Source: Cyanoderma ruficeps
Taxonomy: Eukaryota; Chordata; Aves; Passeriformes; Timaliidae
Direction of reading: 5' to 3'
Assembly: GCA_008694505.1 (NCBI GenBank)
Contig: VZDJ01004378.1
Location: 11,035,472 to 11,099,471 of the forward strand
DNA length: 64,000 nt
Positions 23,405 to 34,900 of this stretch are shown here, in pieces. Made by a program: the position numbers and the translations under genes. Position 1 is the stretch's first letter. Every line of letters begins with the position of its first letter. The notes beneath the pieces were generated by a model. The model was not told where the DNA came from and ran no database searches. It saw only the letters and a list, made by a program, of their open reading frames with translations.

Positions 23405-26400
23405 GTGGGTGAGCGGCAGGACCGGGAGCCGAGCAGGGAGCCGGCCGCCTTTTTCCGCTAGAACCAGCGGGGCTGGGGTCGGAGCCGTCCCTCTCACCCG
23501 CGGCTGCGGGCGGCGGGGCGCGCCAGGCCCCTTGCGGGGCGCCCCGGGGCCGCCTTCGTGCCCCCGGTGCGAGCACGTGCTCGGGGGTCGCGGAACGCCC
23601 GTCCAGGGAAGCGGCAGCCTCGAGGATTGGCTTGGGGAGCGCCGGGGGCAGCCCGACGGGCGGCGGGAGTCCCCGGGGAGCCCGGCTGCCCACGAGATGG
23701 GGTGCATTTCAGTGGCGGGACAGGAGCGGTGGGACGGTCTCCTCTGGGCAGGCGGCTGCTGGGTTAGCACCCGAGATGGCTTGTACGCCTTATCATTTAA
23801 TTCTCTTTAAAACTCATATGGGACAGAAGACTTTGCTTCTCAGTTTGTGTCTTTGTTTTGAAGGGAAGCATCGTCCTGCTTGTACATACATGTGAGAATA
23901 ATTTTAAACAATAATCTGTGATGAATGTTTGGAGGCTATATAAATCCCATTGTGAACACTTTCATTGCCGTGTGTGGTGGGCATGTTCGTGCAGGATCAG
24001 TATCATTATTGTTTCTAGAGGGATAAATAAGACGTGAGTGTATCACCCGGTTAATTTCCTAGTAAGTGCTAGAATAGGTCTTTCAGAATAAATCTATATG
24101 ATTAGTTTAACAGTCGGGTATGCTGCAACATTTGAAGTCCTTACTAGTATTTAAGCATCTCGAGTCTGCTCTCCATGGTTCTTTATTCTCAGTCATAATT
24201 CTTGAGTAGGCTCTTTCCCATCCATTAGAGTTTTCAAGGATAGTCTATAAATTCTTTATCTGGAGTATCTGTGGCTTCAAGGGAACAAAGACAGAAATAT
24301 ACAAGAAGATGTGGATAGCCACACAACTAGTGCGGACACTTTGATACAGTGATTTGCCTGGGTGAAGTGCTGTGAATTGGTTGGTGCTTTCAAGAATAGT
24401 TTTTGAGAGCACTGTGGTTTTGACTGATTATGGCAGCAATACGGAAAGCTGCTGTATTTTGTTGTCAGAGTGTTTGTGCTGCAGGATGGAAAGCCACGGG
24501 AGCAGTGGTGATCTCTGCCTGCAGTTGTTTGCAGTGATGTTGCTGGTGGAGCAGCCACATCAGAGCCTGGTAAAATCTGCTTTTCATGGCCCTGGCACTG
24601 ATGATGGATGGGTCAGTAACTGCAGGTGGTCAGGCAAAGATAAAAGCTAATATATCAGTCATTCCATTAATATAACCCCCAGTCCATTGCTTCCATTTCT
24701 CTTGTCCCAGTGTCTTGGTTTAGAAAGACAGGTATCTGCCAGGGAAACTGGGGTTCCCCTTAGAGAATGTAAACCCCTCACCCCCCGCCAAATTACAGTT
24801 TTGCAATTAAGGGCTCTCAGGCAAAGATTTGGGAATAGGAATAACAGTTCTTTACTAGGAATATCAATAATACAAATGTGGTAGAAAAACAAAACCACCC
24901 CACCAAACCAGCAAACAAACAAACAACAATTTTGGAAAGCCCTGACAAAGTCAGAGCTACAGCCTGATGCCCTGTTGGTCAGGGTGTCAGAAACAGTCCA
25001 AAAGTGAGTCCTCCTGGAGTGGCAGATGTAGTTCTGTTGAGGTAGAGATGATCCTGTAGCCAAAAGGGTCCAGAGGTGGTGAGAAGGGTCCAGTCTTCCT
25101 CTGGTAATTGGATGAAGCAAGAGAAGCAAGAGGACATCCTGGTCCCGAGTCCCAGTTTTATCCAGGTAGGAATGGTTGGCTCCTCCCACTGGGTGGAGCA
25201 TCTCACAATAGGATGATGGAATGTGGGTATGTGTTGGGAAGGGGAACAGCTTGGGGAAAAGAACAGCCTGGGGAGTTGTAATGGCCCATCATGGAGAAAG
25301 ATAAGAACAATGCCCTACCTGGTATTAACCGGTTGGGCCATTATCAAAAGGAACCCGCCCCCTCCCTCCAGAGTAAACGAGATAAAGAGGAACAACCCCC
25401 CAACTGTTTTCAGCAGATGAAAATGGAATAATTTAGGCTCTATAACCCAAGACACCCAGCGACATATTAGAATGATGTAGTAAGGAAGTGGAACTGGTGG
25501 AATTGTAAGTCCTCACTGGAATGCTGCTGCTGTTATTAGTTAGATTTAGTTTATGTGTGTAATTTTAAGTTAAAATTATTGTGAATGGGTTGAGAAAGAT
25601 TGGAAGAAAGCTGCTTGGTATCTAGGTGAATATCCCTAACTTGTTGCAGTCATACTTCTAATTGCTTTTGAAACTCTTACAGCCCAATATTTGCAATTAG
25701 GCAGAGACAGATTGTCTTTAAATCTCTGTTTTTTCTTAAAGCCTCTCTCATGTTATTTTATTTCCTGATGTATTGGATTTTTCCTTCTGCTCTTACACTT
25801 CTGCTTTTTCATTTTACCAGTAGGACTGTGTCTATTCTGTGTATTGTACCTGTCCCATGTATTAGGGGAGGATGAGAGAGTTACTTTTCCCCCCAAAGCC
25901 ATTTTTATCTGCCTTGCCTTGTGTCTAGGTAAGAGGTACTGGGATATCTTTGAAGATTATCAAATACGGAGCCTGATTGTTGGAAGATAAAACAATGTTT
26001 TCTGTCCGTCTTTATATCCTCACAGCAGGAATCATTGCGAGTCTTATAGTGATATTGCTAATAAGTTACGTCTCTCCTACATCTTGTACAAAAGCATTTG
26101 AGCTTTTTTTGAGAGCTTTCCAAAGTAGAGGAGAGGCAGAATTGGCTCACATTTGTCAGTCTCTGTTGTTTATCAGAGTAACATTATAAAACCAGATTTA
26201 TCCCAGTGGCATGGGAGGCACTTCAGCTGCCTGTCTTTGCATTTGCAGCACAGCATTGTTTTTATGCTTTGTTCACATATGGCAAGATGTAGGCATCTGG
26301 ATTAGGAAGCCATATGTGTTGAAAACAAAAATATAGATTCTGCAGAAGGATGATAGCACATGCTAGAACATTAAAAATCCTGGAGAAGTAGATATTTGTA

Positions 26401-28935
26401 TCCGTGATGAAAATTGATGTCTCAAGTAAGTGTAAGTAGAGAAGAACTATGTACAAAATGTTTCAAAGTACTGGAGTGCTTTTGCAAATGGATGAGGAAT
26501 TTTTAACACATATTATTTAGAAAGCAAAAAAGAATAAAAAAATTAACGATTGTTTGTTAGATAAAGAAGGCCCAGTGGTGCAAAAAATCTGAAGAGACCT
26601 GTGTAGTCTGCTTGATGAAAAAACCTATATTAGCATGGAGCACAATGTAGTGTTAATTGGAGTAAAGCGATTCTTGATGGCTGGCTACAGTAGAGCAGCT
26701 TGTGTTGTGTTAATAGAATGATCTCTGCACTTACAGAATGCATTCATTTGAGAGAAGACTTTGCTTTAGGTAAAATAGTCACCTCTGATCAAAAATAGGA
26801 AGAGATTGTTTAAACACGTATAGCAAGTGATTATATATCATGATATTAAATATCAACTATATTTTTTGTATGTGCTAATAGAGAATAGTTAATCAGGATG
26901 GGTTACAATATTAGGTGTGAAACAAAACCGGATCTTTCTCATTTTTTGTTTTACAACAACTTTGTATCTACTGAGAGAACAGATGAATCTCAATACAGCA
27001 TAGTAAACTTGAGATTTGAGTTCTTGAGTCTTTGTTAGTGTGATCTTCTGACACTGATCCTAGGAGTTTAGACTGTCCATGGTTGTTATTAAAGCTGCAT
27101 TAGGTCACATCAGTTAAGAAATGGATTGTTTTCTTTTTCTATGGAAACAAATAAAAGGTGCTCAGGATTCTGGGAATTGCATTTTCTTCCCTTCAAACTT
27201 TTTTTTTTCTTTTAGTATTTTCAAATACATCGTTATTTTATCTCATTGGTCTCAGCTAAAATTTTTCTGTTTCGTCTTCTGTATAAAATTGGTCTTTTCT
27301 ACTCATTTACCTTACCAGCATTTTAACCAATGTACTTGGTGGTTGATTCTGCCTGATTAACTTTCTTCATTTCATTCCTCTAAATGCAGATGAGATTTTT
27401 TGATTTTTCTTCCACTTGCATAGCTGCTTCTTGTCTAGTGCATATTTTTTTGTCAGTCTGTTGACTTTTCTGGTAGTGTATCTCTACCTTTTTCCAGCTT
27501 GTGTTTTTGTTTTTGTCAAAATACTGGTTTTAATTCTTGCCCATTTCAGTGAGGGTCCAACAGTGATAAAAAAAGGGAGTGTTTTTATCAACCTTGCTGC
27601 CTGATAATATAATGGGGTGTGTATGTGAGTGTTGGTGCCTGCTGCTGGTGGTGTGTTGGGATGTTGGAGGTGGTTTGACTGACGAAGCAGCATGAGGTGT
27701 AAGTTTGCACTTAGCTTCAGTAGCCCTTATCTGAGATGTGTTGCTGTTTGAACATTGTGTTCAGTTACCAGTTTCAATAAGTTCTGCAGGCAAAAGGACA
27801 GGGTCACTACTATATTTGTCAAAACAGGAAAAAAAAGCAGCCCACTTGAAAACCTCATCCGAATTCAGCTTCTGGTATTTTGCTATTTGTCTAAAAAACT
27901 GAGAGTTGCCATCAAGTATGTAAATCTCTGTTGGTGTGAGGGGAGGGAGTGGATGCAGTGGGCAGTTCAGGTGCTTCCCAGCTGTGGGCAAGTATAGACA
28001 GAAGGAATGGTCCACCCTGGGGCGAGGGCTGGGCATGAGGGATCAGCAGTGCAGTGTTTTAAGGCATAGCACGCAGTGCCTTTTCAGCATAATGATTTTG
28101 TCTTGCCGTAGCTAATTCTGTCCCTCCTGGTACATAAAAACACAGCAATGTTCAGCAGTGTTCTGGGCACAAAGAAAAGAGGATGGTCAGGACAGTGTAA
28201 GAGCAGATAGAGCATCCTCCTGGTAATGTGGCAAGGATGGTGTGGGATTGGCCTGAGAGCTGTTCATGCACCTAGAGCCCTGGTGTGCATTTTTAAGGCT
28301 CTAGAAAAGGTCAGTGAAGTACGAAATAAAGAAAAGTTGAGAAACTGTGAAAGTGCCAGGAAGGTGCTTCTGATGATGCACCACCTGACCATCCAGTGCA
28401 GCAATATGAGCCGTGGTTTCAGAATTAGTGACTCTTAGATGGAGCTTACTGGGGAGAGTAGGGACAGTGGATCCTCTTTTGTCCTTACCAAAACTGGGAT
28501 CAGCTGGTTGGTTTAGTCAGCTTTTGATTTATTACTGTAGCTACATCAGACTAGTTCTATGTCTTGGTTGTAGAACAAACTCAAGGTTAAGTCTGTTATA
28601 AAATGGGACAATATTTTAAGAAGATAATCTGGTTTGTTTGAACCAATGCTAGGGTCAAAATCTCTGATCATAGTTGCATCTTGTAGTTGAGGAAAGAGGT
28701 TCTATATCGGGATTCGTTCTCTTTTACTGAAAGAAAAGCATGTGTTAAATCAAGCTTTTCATTAACGTCTCATCACATGCAACTGAATCTTATTTTTCTT
28801 CACAAAGACAGATCACAGGGCACAGGCAGTTAAAACATTTAGATTGTACCTGTCTAGTTTACGTAGCAGAAGGAAGTGTACTTATGATGAAAATATTTGT
28901 ATTTTTTGCTAACCTCTGTTTCTTTTTTTGTTAAG
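23405..28935 (+). other. PPHLN1: PPHLN1 intron 1
   Basis: About 5.5 kb between the CpG island and the leader exon. It contains one complete solo LTR (24711-25454). The rest is AT-rich and I could recognise no exon or repeat family in it. Confidence 0.6.
24711..25454 (-). mobile_element. Solo LTR of an endogenous retrovirus, intact ends
   Basis: The element is 744 bases, begins TGTCTTGGTTT and ends AACCCAAGACA, an inverted terminal match. It is flanked by the identical 5-bp string cccag on both sides (24706-24710 and 25455-25459), which is a target-site duplication. No internal viral genes or second LTR are present, so it is a solo LTR left by recombination. Orientation is probably minus, because AGTAAA, a variant poly(A) signal, reads on that strand near the expected R region. 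A 5-bp duplication fits ERVL or ERV-like avian families. The family name is not determined. Confidence 0.88.
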
Positions 28936-28982
28936 TTGGTGAATGGATCTTCAGAAGAAAAGTTGCTAAAACTGACAGAAAA
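28936..28982 (+). CDS. PPHLN1: PPHLN1 leader exon 2, ends with the first base of the start codon
   Basis: This 47-nt exon is bounded by acceptor ttgttaag and donor GAAAA|GTAAGT. Its last base, A at 28982, joins TG at the start of exon 3 to make the ATG of MAYRRDEMW, the known N-terminus of periphilin. The rest is 5' leader. It includes a short upstream frame (28943-28969). Confidence 0.8.
28943..28969 (+). other. Upstream ORF of eight codons in PPHLN1 leader
   Basis: ATG GAT CTT CAG AAG AAA AGT TGC TAA encodes eight residues and stops 12 bases before the A of the main start codon. Its context is favourable at +4 (G). It could reduce or re-route initiation on PPHLN1 mRNA, for example towards the internal ATG at residue 8. 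Confidence 0.5.
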
Positions 28983-31900
28983 GTAAGTATGTGAGGGTTT
29001 GTTATATTTTGCAAAAGTGTGTATCAGAATTAGTGCGACCTCTGTTTACAGTTAATAAACCCTTTTGTTATGTTGATTCTTAACATCTGTTTTAATCAAT
29101 ATTTTTATATAGCCTTATAAGTTTGTTTCCAGTAAAGTGTTTTTACTATGTGCAAGTAAGTAACATGTATTTCTCCTTCTGCATATGACCTGCTGTTACT
29201 TTTCTGTATTGATTGTTTTTAATAGCTAGAGCTACTATTGTGAAGGGAAGGTTTGAAAAAATTCTAGCGGTTGTATATCTACTTTCAGTGTTGTATAGTA
29301 GATAATTTGTCACCTTTATAATCAACAGAAAGGTTTGAACTCCTCAAGTCTGTGATGTCTAGCACAGCATGACTAGAATCTCGTAGGGTGATGGTTTATT
29401 TCCACCTGTCTTTAATGACTAACTCTGCTTTGAAAGTCCATTTCCTCTGGGAAGAGGTATTTTTTTGTTCTGCTGGCTCCCAATTTAAGACAGGAAGTAT
29501 CTGAATGTGAAGAATGTATTGTTTCCATATAATCAATGGGGCTTTAAAATAAAAATATTTAAATATAAAATGTGGGGCTTTGTACTAAGAGATGATATGC
29601 TGCATTTTGATCTCTTTCCAGGTGGTTGAGTTAATAAAATAATTCAAAGTTATTATATTTTATTAAAAAGTAGAAATCAGTTAATAAACAGACATTGAAT
29701 TACCTCTTTAAAAGTTCCAGTATTTTTAGCAGAACAGTATTAAAATTGCTGCAAGGTATGTGTGTATGCATTTGTATGTACATCTAGTATTTGGAATATG
29801 TGTCTATTTCAATAGAGGTGTTTATAGTATCTCTAAGTTCTGCAATTTTACTGGTTGTACTGAACTAATTTCGAATTCTATATTCTTGCCCATACTCTTG
29901 AATTATTTTTGCTCCAAGTACATTACATACTTTCCATAACTTGGAAGACTTATTTTAAGGGGCTAATAATAAAAGGTGTATGTACAGGGCTTGTGCGTAA
30001 TACATTATATTGGGAGAAATCCTGGAACATTTATTTTTCTGCTCACTTCTTTTTTTTTTTTTGTCTATTCATAATGAGTATGGCTTTCACTAATTGTATT
30101 TTTATTGTCTTTAGTGGCATATCGAAGAGATGAAATGTGGTCTGAAGGGCGATATGACTATGAAAGAGTTCCAAGAGAACGTCTCCCTCCAAGGATGCAT
30201 GGTGATGTAAGTGTAACTTAGTAAGCATTGCAACTGTAGCATTATTACATTATACTATACCTTCATACAATGACCTGTACCATAGGGGCTGGATTTATGT
30301 AGCTGTGTAAGTTCCTAGTATACCCCAAGTTCTTTTTTTNNNNNNNNNNNNNNNNNNNNNNNNNNNNNNNNNNNNNNNNNNNNTGTTTTTTTTTTTTTTT
30401 TTTTTTAATTTTCAATTCTGTTGGAACTGTTTTAGGATATTTGTATTTTGGTGAACTGATTTTTTTTGGTGTAATTCTTTGTGTTATTAAACACAGGATT
30501 TTTAATGACTTCTGGGGAACAAAAGGTGATACTATGTTATATTTTTCCATAGTCTTTTTATGTTAATATTTCTTTTAAGTAACTTGAGGTGGTAAAGGAA
30601 CTTCTTTCATGATTGTTCTTGCCACCAACATGGCGTTTTTATGATTGTTAAAGTATAGGAGAAGATGTTTTTAACAAGTGTCAAAAGTACATCTTTGCTA
30701 AAGGTGTGCTTTGGAGTCCTGTAAGGGAAACGCTTTACAAGAAGAGTGTCAACAGAAATCAGCTTTGTAGATACAGAGTCTTCTGTGCTGTGCTATGTAT
30801 GTATGTATGTATGTTATGCTTGTAAAAGCAAATGCAGAAACTGTGCTTGCTGTGTTATAGAATAACTTCAGAATGCCTTTAGGAATTCTCTGTTCCACAG
30901 AGTTGGGTAATTTTTTTTTCTCCCTTGTTGGAAGTCTCTAACAAAGAACTAAAATGGTTGTAGCTTTGTCTTTGCAGGTATTACACTGTAAATAAAAGTT
31001 TAAGAATAATTTTTGATATTTCTATTTGCATCCTGTGTAATGTGCCTTTGGTAAAATAAAATTTCTGGTACCAGTGTGTGTTATCTGACTTCCCTTTTAC
31101 TTATGGTAAGTAATAGCATAGCTGATTTATTGTATCTTCTGGGTTCCCCATGTTAAATTTTCAGCTTGGATTTTTGGAAGCTTACCAATGATAGTAACTT
31201 GGTAACTAGTTACATAGGCATCTCTATTAAGGAGTTTATTAGTGTTTGGCTGCTCTGTGATATTTTTAACTCTTTACAGGCAACTGCAACATTTCTACAT
31301 TCTCAGCAAGCTGGAAATCAGATTGATTTTCAGAGGGTGTTTAGCTACCTCTTTCTCCAAAATACTTATCAAGATAGGACAAGAGGAAAGGCAGAGTGTA
31401 TTTTCACAGATTTTTTTTAAGTTGTTTGACTAACATGTTGCTAATTTAATTTAAGTGTTGCATCATTGACATTTCTAAATTTCTGTAGTCTTTCAGGCTG
31501 TCCAGGGAACAATGTGTGATTAGGCATTATGAAAATTTGCAGTCTAAAAGATGTGATGTACTCATTTTGATGCAAGAGTTAACTAGATAGTTCAATGCTA
31601 GCTTTATGTTACATGTGTTTGAAACTGGGGCTGAAGGAAATAGCAGAGTACACTCATCACAATTAATATTATTCATCTGTACTAAAACAACACTTCCAGT
31701 AGCTGGGTAAACCAAGATATGTTGTCTCTCTGCTATACTGAAAGATGGATATGGAGTTCCTTCTCATACAGCTCTGCAGATTCAAGATAGTTGGAAGGTA
31801 CTTCCTGTGCCTGTGCCATTGTATTTGTGTCCACATGTAGAAGTCTGACTTAATTTTAATTAGACAAGGGAAATGGAATTAATTTGTTCATTCTGTTAAT

Positions 31901-34900
31901 ATGCTTAGTGTTTGCTGACAGGTTAGTACGTTGGAAATGAGATGCGCCAATGATACAGAATGAGGTATCTTCTTTTTGAAGAGAGCAAGAGATGTATCCT
32001 CAGCTAAACTGGGTACTAATTGTATATCAAGTATAGATTGTGGCAGAAACACAGACACTAGTAAAGAACATAAAATTGCAAGCACTTGACACAATCGTGC
32101 AAGTAGGAACCTCATGGAGCTTTCATATAACTGTTTTTCTGTGTTTCAGTATAGTTATGTGATGGGGTCTTCTGAGTGAGGTTAAAGCATGGAGCAGTTT
32201 TATTTAAGCTGCACAGCACATCTTTGTAAGACACCAAACTGAAAAAAAAGTAATTACATGTGGAGGATGTTCAAAGAGTAGATGAAGTGTTGTGACTGTG
32301 TATGTAGTCTCCATGTAGTCTCCACGTTGCACCAGTATGGCTGTAGGCTGGCTTTGGATTGCCCTCTAGTCTGTTGGGTGGTCTCTGAAATCAGAACTAA
32401 GATTTTTATTTTTTTTTTTGCATGACAATATTTAGCAGTTTGTGAATGCAATGTATTTTTCTGCAGAAACTATCAATGCCTTAGATTGTGACTTTTTAAT
32501 GTTAAAAAAATAGCTTTAGTGTCTTCCACCCCCCCTGCCAAATTGCACATGCTGAGTCAAGTCTCTGCATTTGTGACTTGTGTTTAAGGCCCATTAAAAA
32601 TGTTTCGCTAAAGGAAGAATATTTAAAATACAAAATCTTGCATTCATATTTTCATTTGCTTTTTTTTTGCAGTTGACTTATGTAAAACTTAGTTCTAATA
32701 AAACTGAATTTGTATCTTTTGCAGTTGTGCAATTTGTACTTAATAAACAAAGAATTTCTTTAGTTGACAAATGGTATATGACATGTTATTTGAAGGAAAT
32801 AAATTAATTTTGTGTTCTAGCAAAAAGCTGCCTGAAATTTGTACTAAAAGAAAAACCTTGAGCGTTAAGATTCTGTCACTTTATACTGCATTGTATTCAG
32901 TGTGTGCTTATCTATTCAGATTATGAGGCAAGGTCTGTCTTAACTACACTCTCTGCAGTATGAAGGATGTTGTGGACATAAGGAAAATTGTTAGTATTTT
33001 CAAATGGACTCTTCTTTTAATAGGCATTATAGGTAGTTTTCTTGGTTGCATTCTAAAGATAATGTAAAAATCTGAGAAATACATGGAGCTAACTGATGCT
33101 CAGAAAGTAGCTAATGCTACTGCTTATAAACTTTCAAAAGACAATTAAACCATGTTTGAAATTCTCCCTCTTTAGTTAAACTTGTAATGCCTAAGGAGTG
33201 AATATGATTAGTGTCCAGTTAGATTTAATGAGTTATTCTGGCATGATTTTTAATATTTGCTGTTTCCCTGTGCAATTTCTTCTCTTAAATCCTGTATTTA
33301 TAAATAACTTGGTTCTGCTTTTGTTTATTCATTACAGATTTTCAGCTGTTAAAAGCAATATTTTTTGCTTTTATGTTTGTTTTGTGGTTTAGGGCGATTA
33401 CCATAGAATAGTAAACATTGTGCCCAAGAAGCCACCACTGCTGGAGAGACCTGGGGAGGGGAATTACAGTCGCTATGACGACTACGGGCACTCTGAGTAC
33501 AGGGACTACGACGAGGGTCGGAGCTTTGCCCATGACCGGAGAAGTGGCCCTCCACACCGAGGCGTACGTAAGGTGAATCTTCTCACATGTTTATGATGTT
33601 TATTCTCCTGCTAAAGCTTGAATACTAGGTAGTTAAAATACTGGGAAGGTTGTTATTGTTGCCCCAGCTGTTTGAAATTCTGTAATTTCAAGGTGTTGAT
33701 GGTAATTTATATTTCTTTAAGTCAGAGCATATATATATATATGCTTAGGAAACTTCTGTAGTTTTTGTGTTTTGTGTGACATTGCAAAGTTGCTTTCTTG
33801 AATATTGACAGAAGAAGAGGAAAATAAAAAGTAGAGGGATACAGTGAATAAATTGAGAAAATACTTGCTGCAGGGATTAATTTTTTTTAGCTCATTAAAT
33901 GCTTTGGTTTTGCAGTAATCAAGTAACCGTTTGGCAACTAACAGTACTTGACATCTACACTAAGATACATATCATGCAGTCGTTTTGCATGTATGTTTTG
34001 CAGGATGAATCTGGATACAGATGGGCAAGGGATGGTCATCCTACAAGACCTGAATACAGGTATTTTTTGATTCTAATAGTTCCATGCACACATTGCTAAT
34101 ATTTAGGGCATTTTACTTGGTCACCAAAACAGTTGGTAGAGCAGACCAGTGACATCACAGGGAAAGGATGACTATTGAAGTAAAAGACAATAGTGGGAAA
34201 ATGGGTTTTAGCTGTATTGAAATAGAAATTGAAGAAATGATATGACATGAAAGCCTCTGTTTTAGTATTTGTTTAGTAAAGCTAGGAGGCATAATGATAG
34301 CATCTTTAGGCAGGTAACCTGGAAGTGTAAGTAATTTAATGCAGCTTTGTTCAGTCACACTTCTTAAATGATTTAAGAGAATTCTTTGGTCCATTATTGG
34401 ATTCTGCAGCTGCAGTACATTGGGTATACAGTATGATGTTATCTGTGCTATTTTAAAGTTAGGTGGGATAGATAATGGGATTATGAAGTTTACCAGAGCC
34501 GCCTTCTGAGCTCCCTGTTTTCTCAGCTGAATTGATGAGTATATGTTTCCATCATATGTTATATTAATTTCTATGAACCCTTCTTAGCCTGTACCTCAGG
34601 CTCCCATTTATGAAATTTAAGTACTAGTAAATCATAGGGCTGTAATATACATACGCCTGCAATGATGTTTGATATGGATTATTTGAGTTAGCAAAAAAAG
34701 TGCACAGGACAGTGTTGCACTCCAAATTTATGGACAAGGATGAAAGCCACCTTAAATATCTAGACAAGAATTGATTGTTGGTGAAATAGTAGCAGTCTGA
34801 TCTAAGAATGTCATCTGATGGCTGTGCTTTTATATGCCATATCCTGCATTTCCACATCTCAAGATGTCTATTATACCAGGCCTGTATTTGTAGATATGGC

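Larger units (their letters stand above)
23000..23720. promoter_or_regulatory. CpG island, probable bidirectional ZCRB1/PPHLN1 promoter
   Basis: About 700 bases packed with CpG stand out from AT-rich flanks and lie between the minus-strand ZCRB1 gene and the plus-strand PPHLN1 gene. Sites seen inside are a CCAAT box within ggccaatgggcgg (23298-23302, NF-Y type), an ETS core CCGGAAG (23356-23362, GABP type) and an E-box CACGTG (23574-23579) in a 12-base palindrome. CCAAT and ETS sites without an obvious TATA box are typical of bidirectional housekeeping promoters. Long open frames across the island on both strands are a by-product of high GC and are not genes. Confidence 0.75.

Noticed and set aside
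23040..23810. Long open frames (up to 237 codons) on both strands of the CpG island
   Set aside because: High GC removes stop codons. The peptides are Pro/Arg/Gly/Ala-rich in all frames, with no domain, and overlap the promoter of two known genes.
24659..25201. 180-codon minus-strand frame and its neighbours
   Set aside because: Mostly within the solo LTR. No retroviral domain is present.
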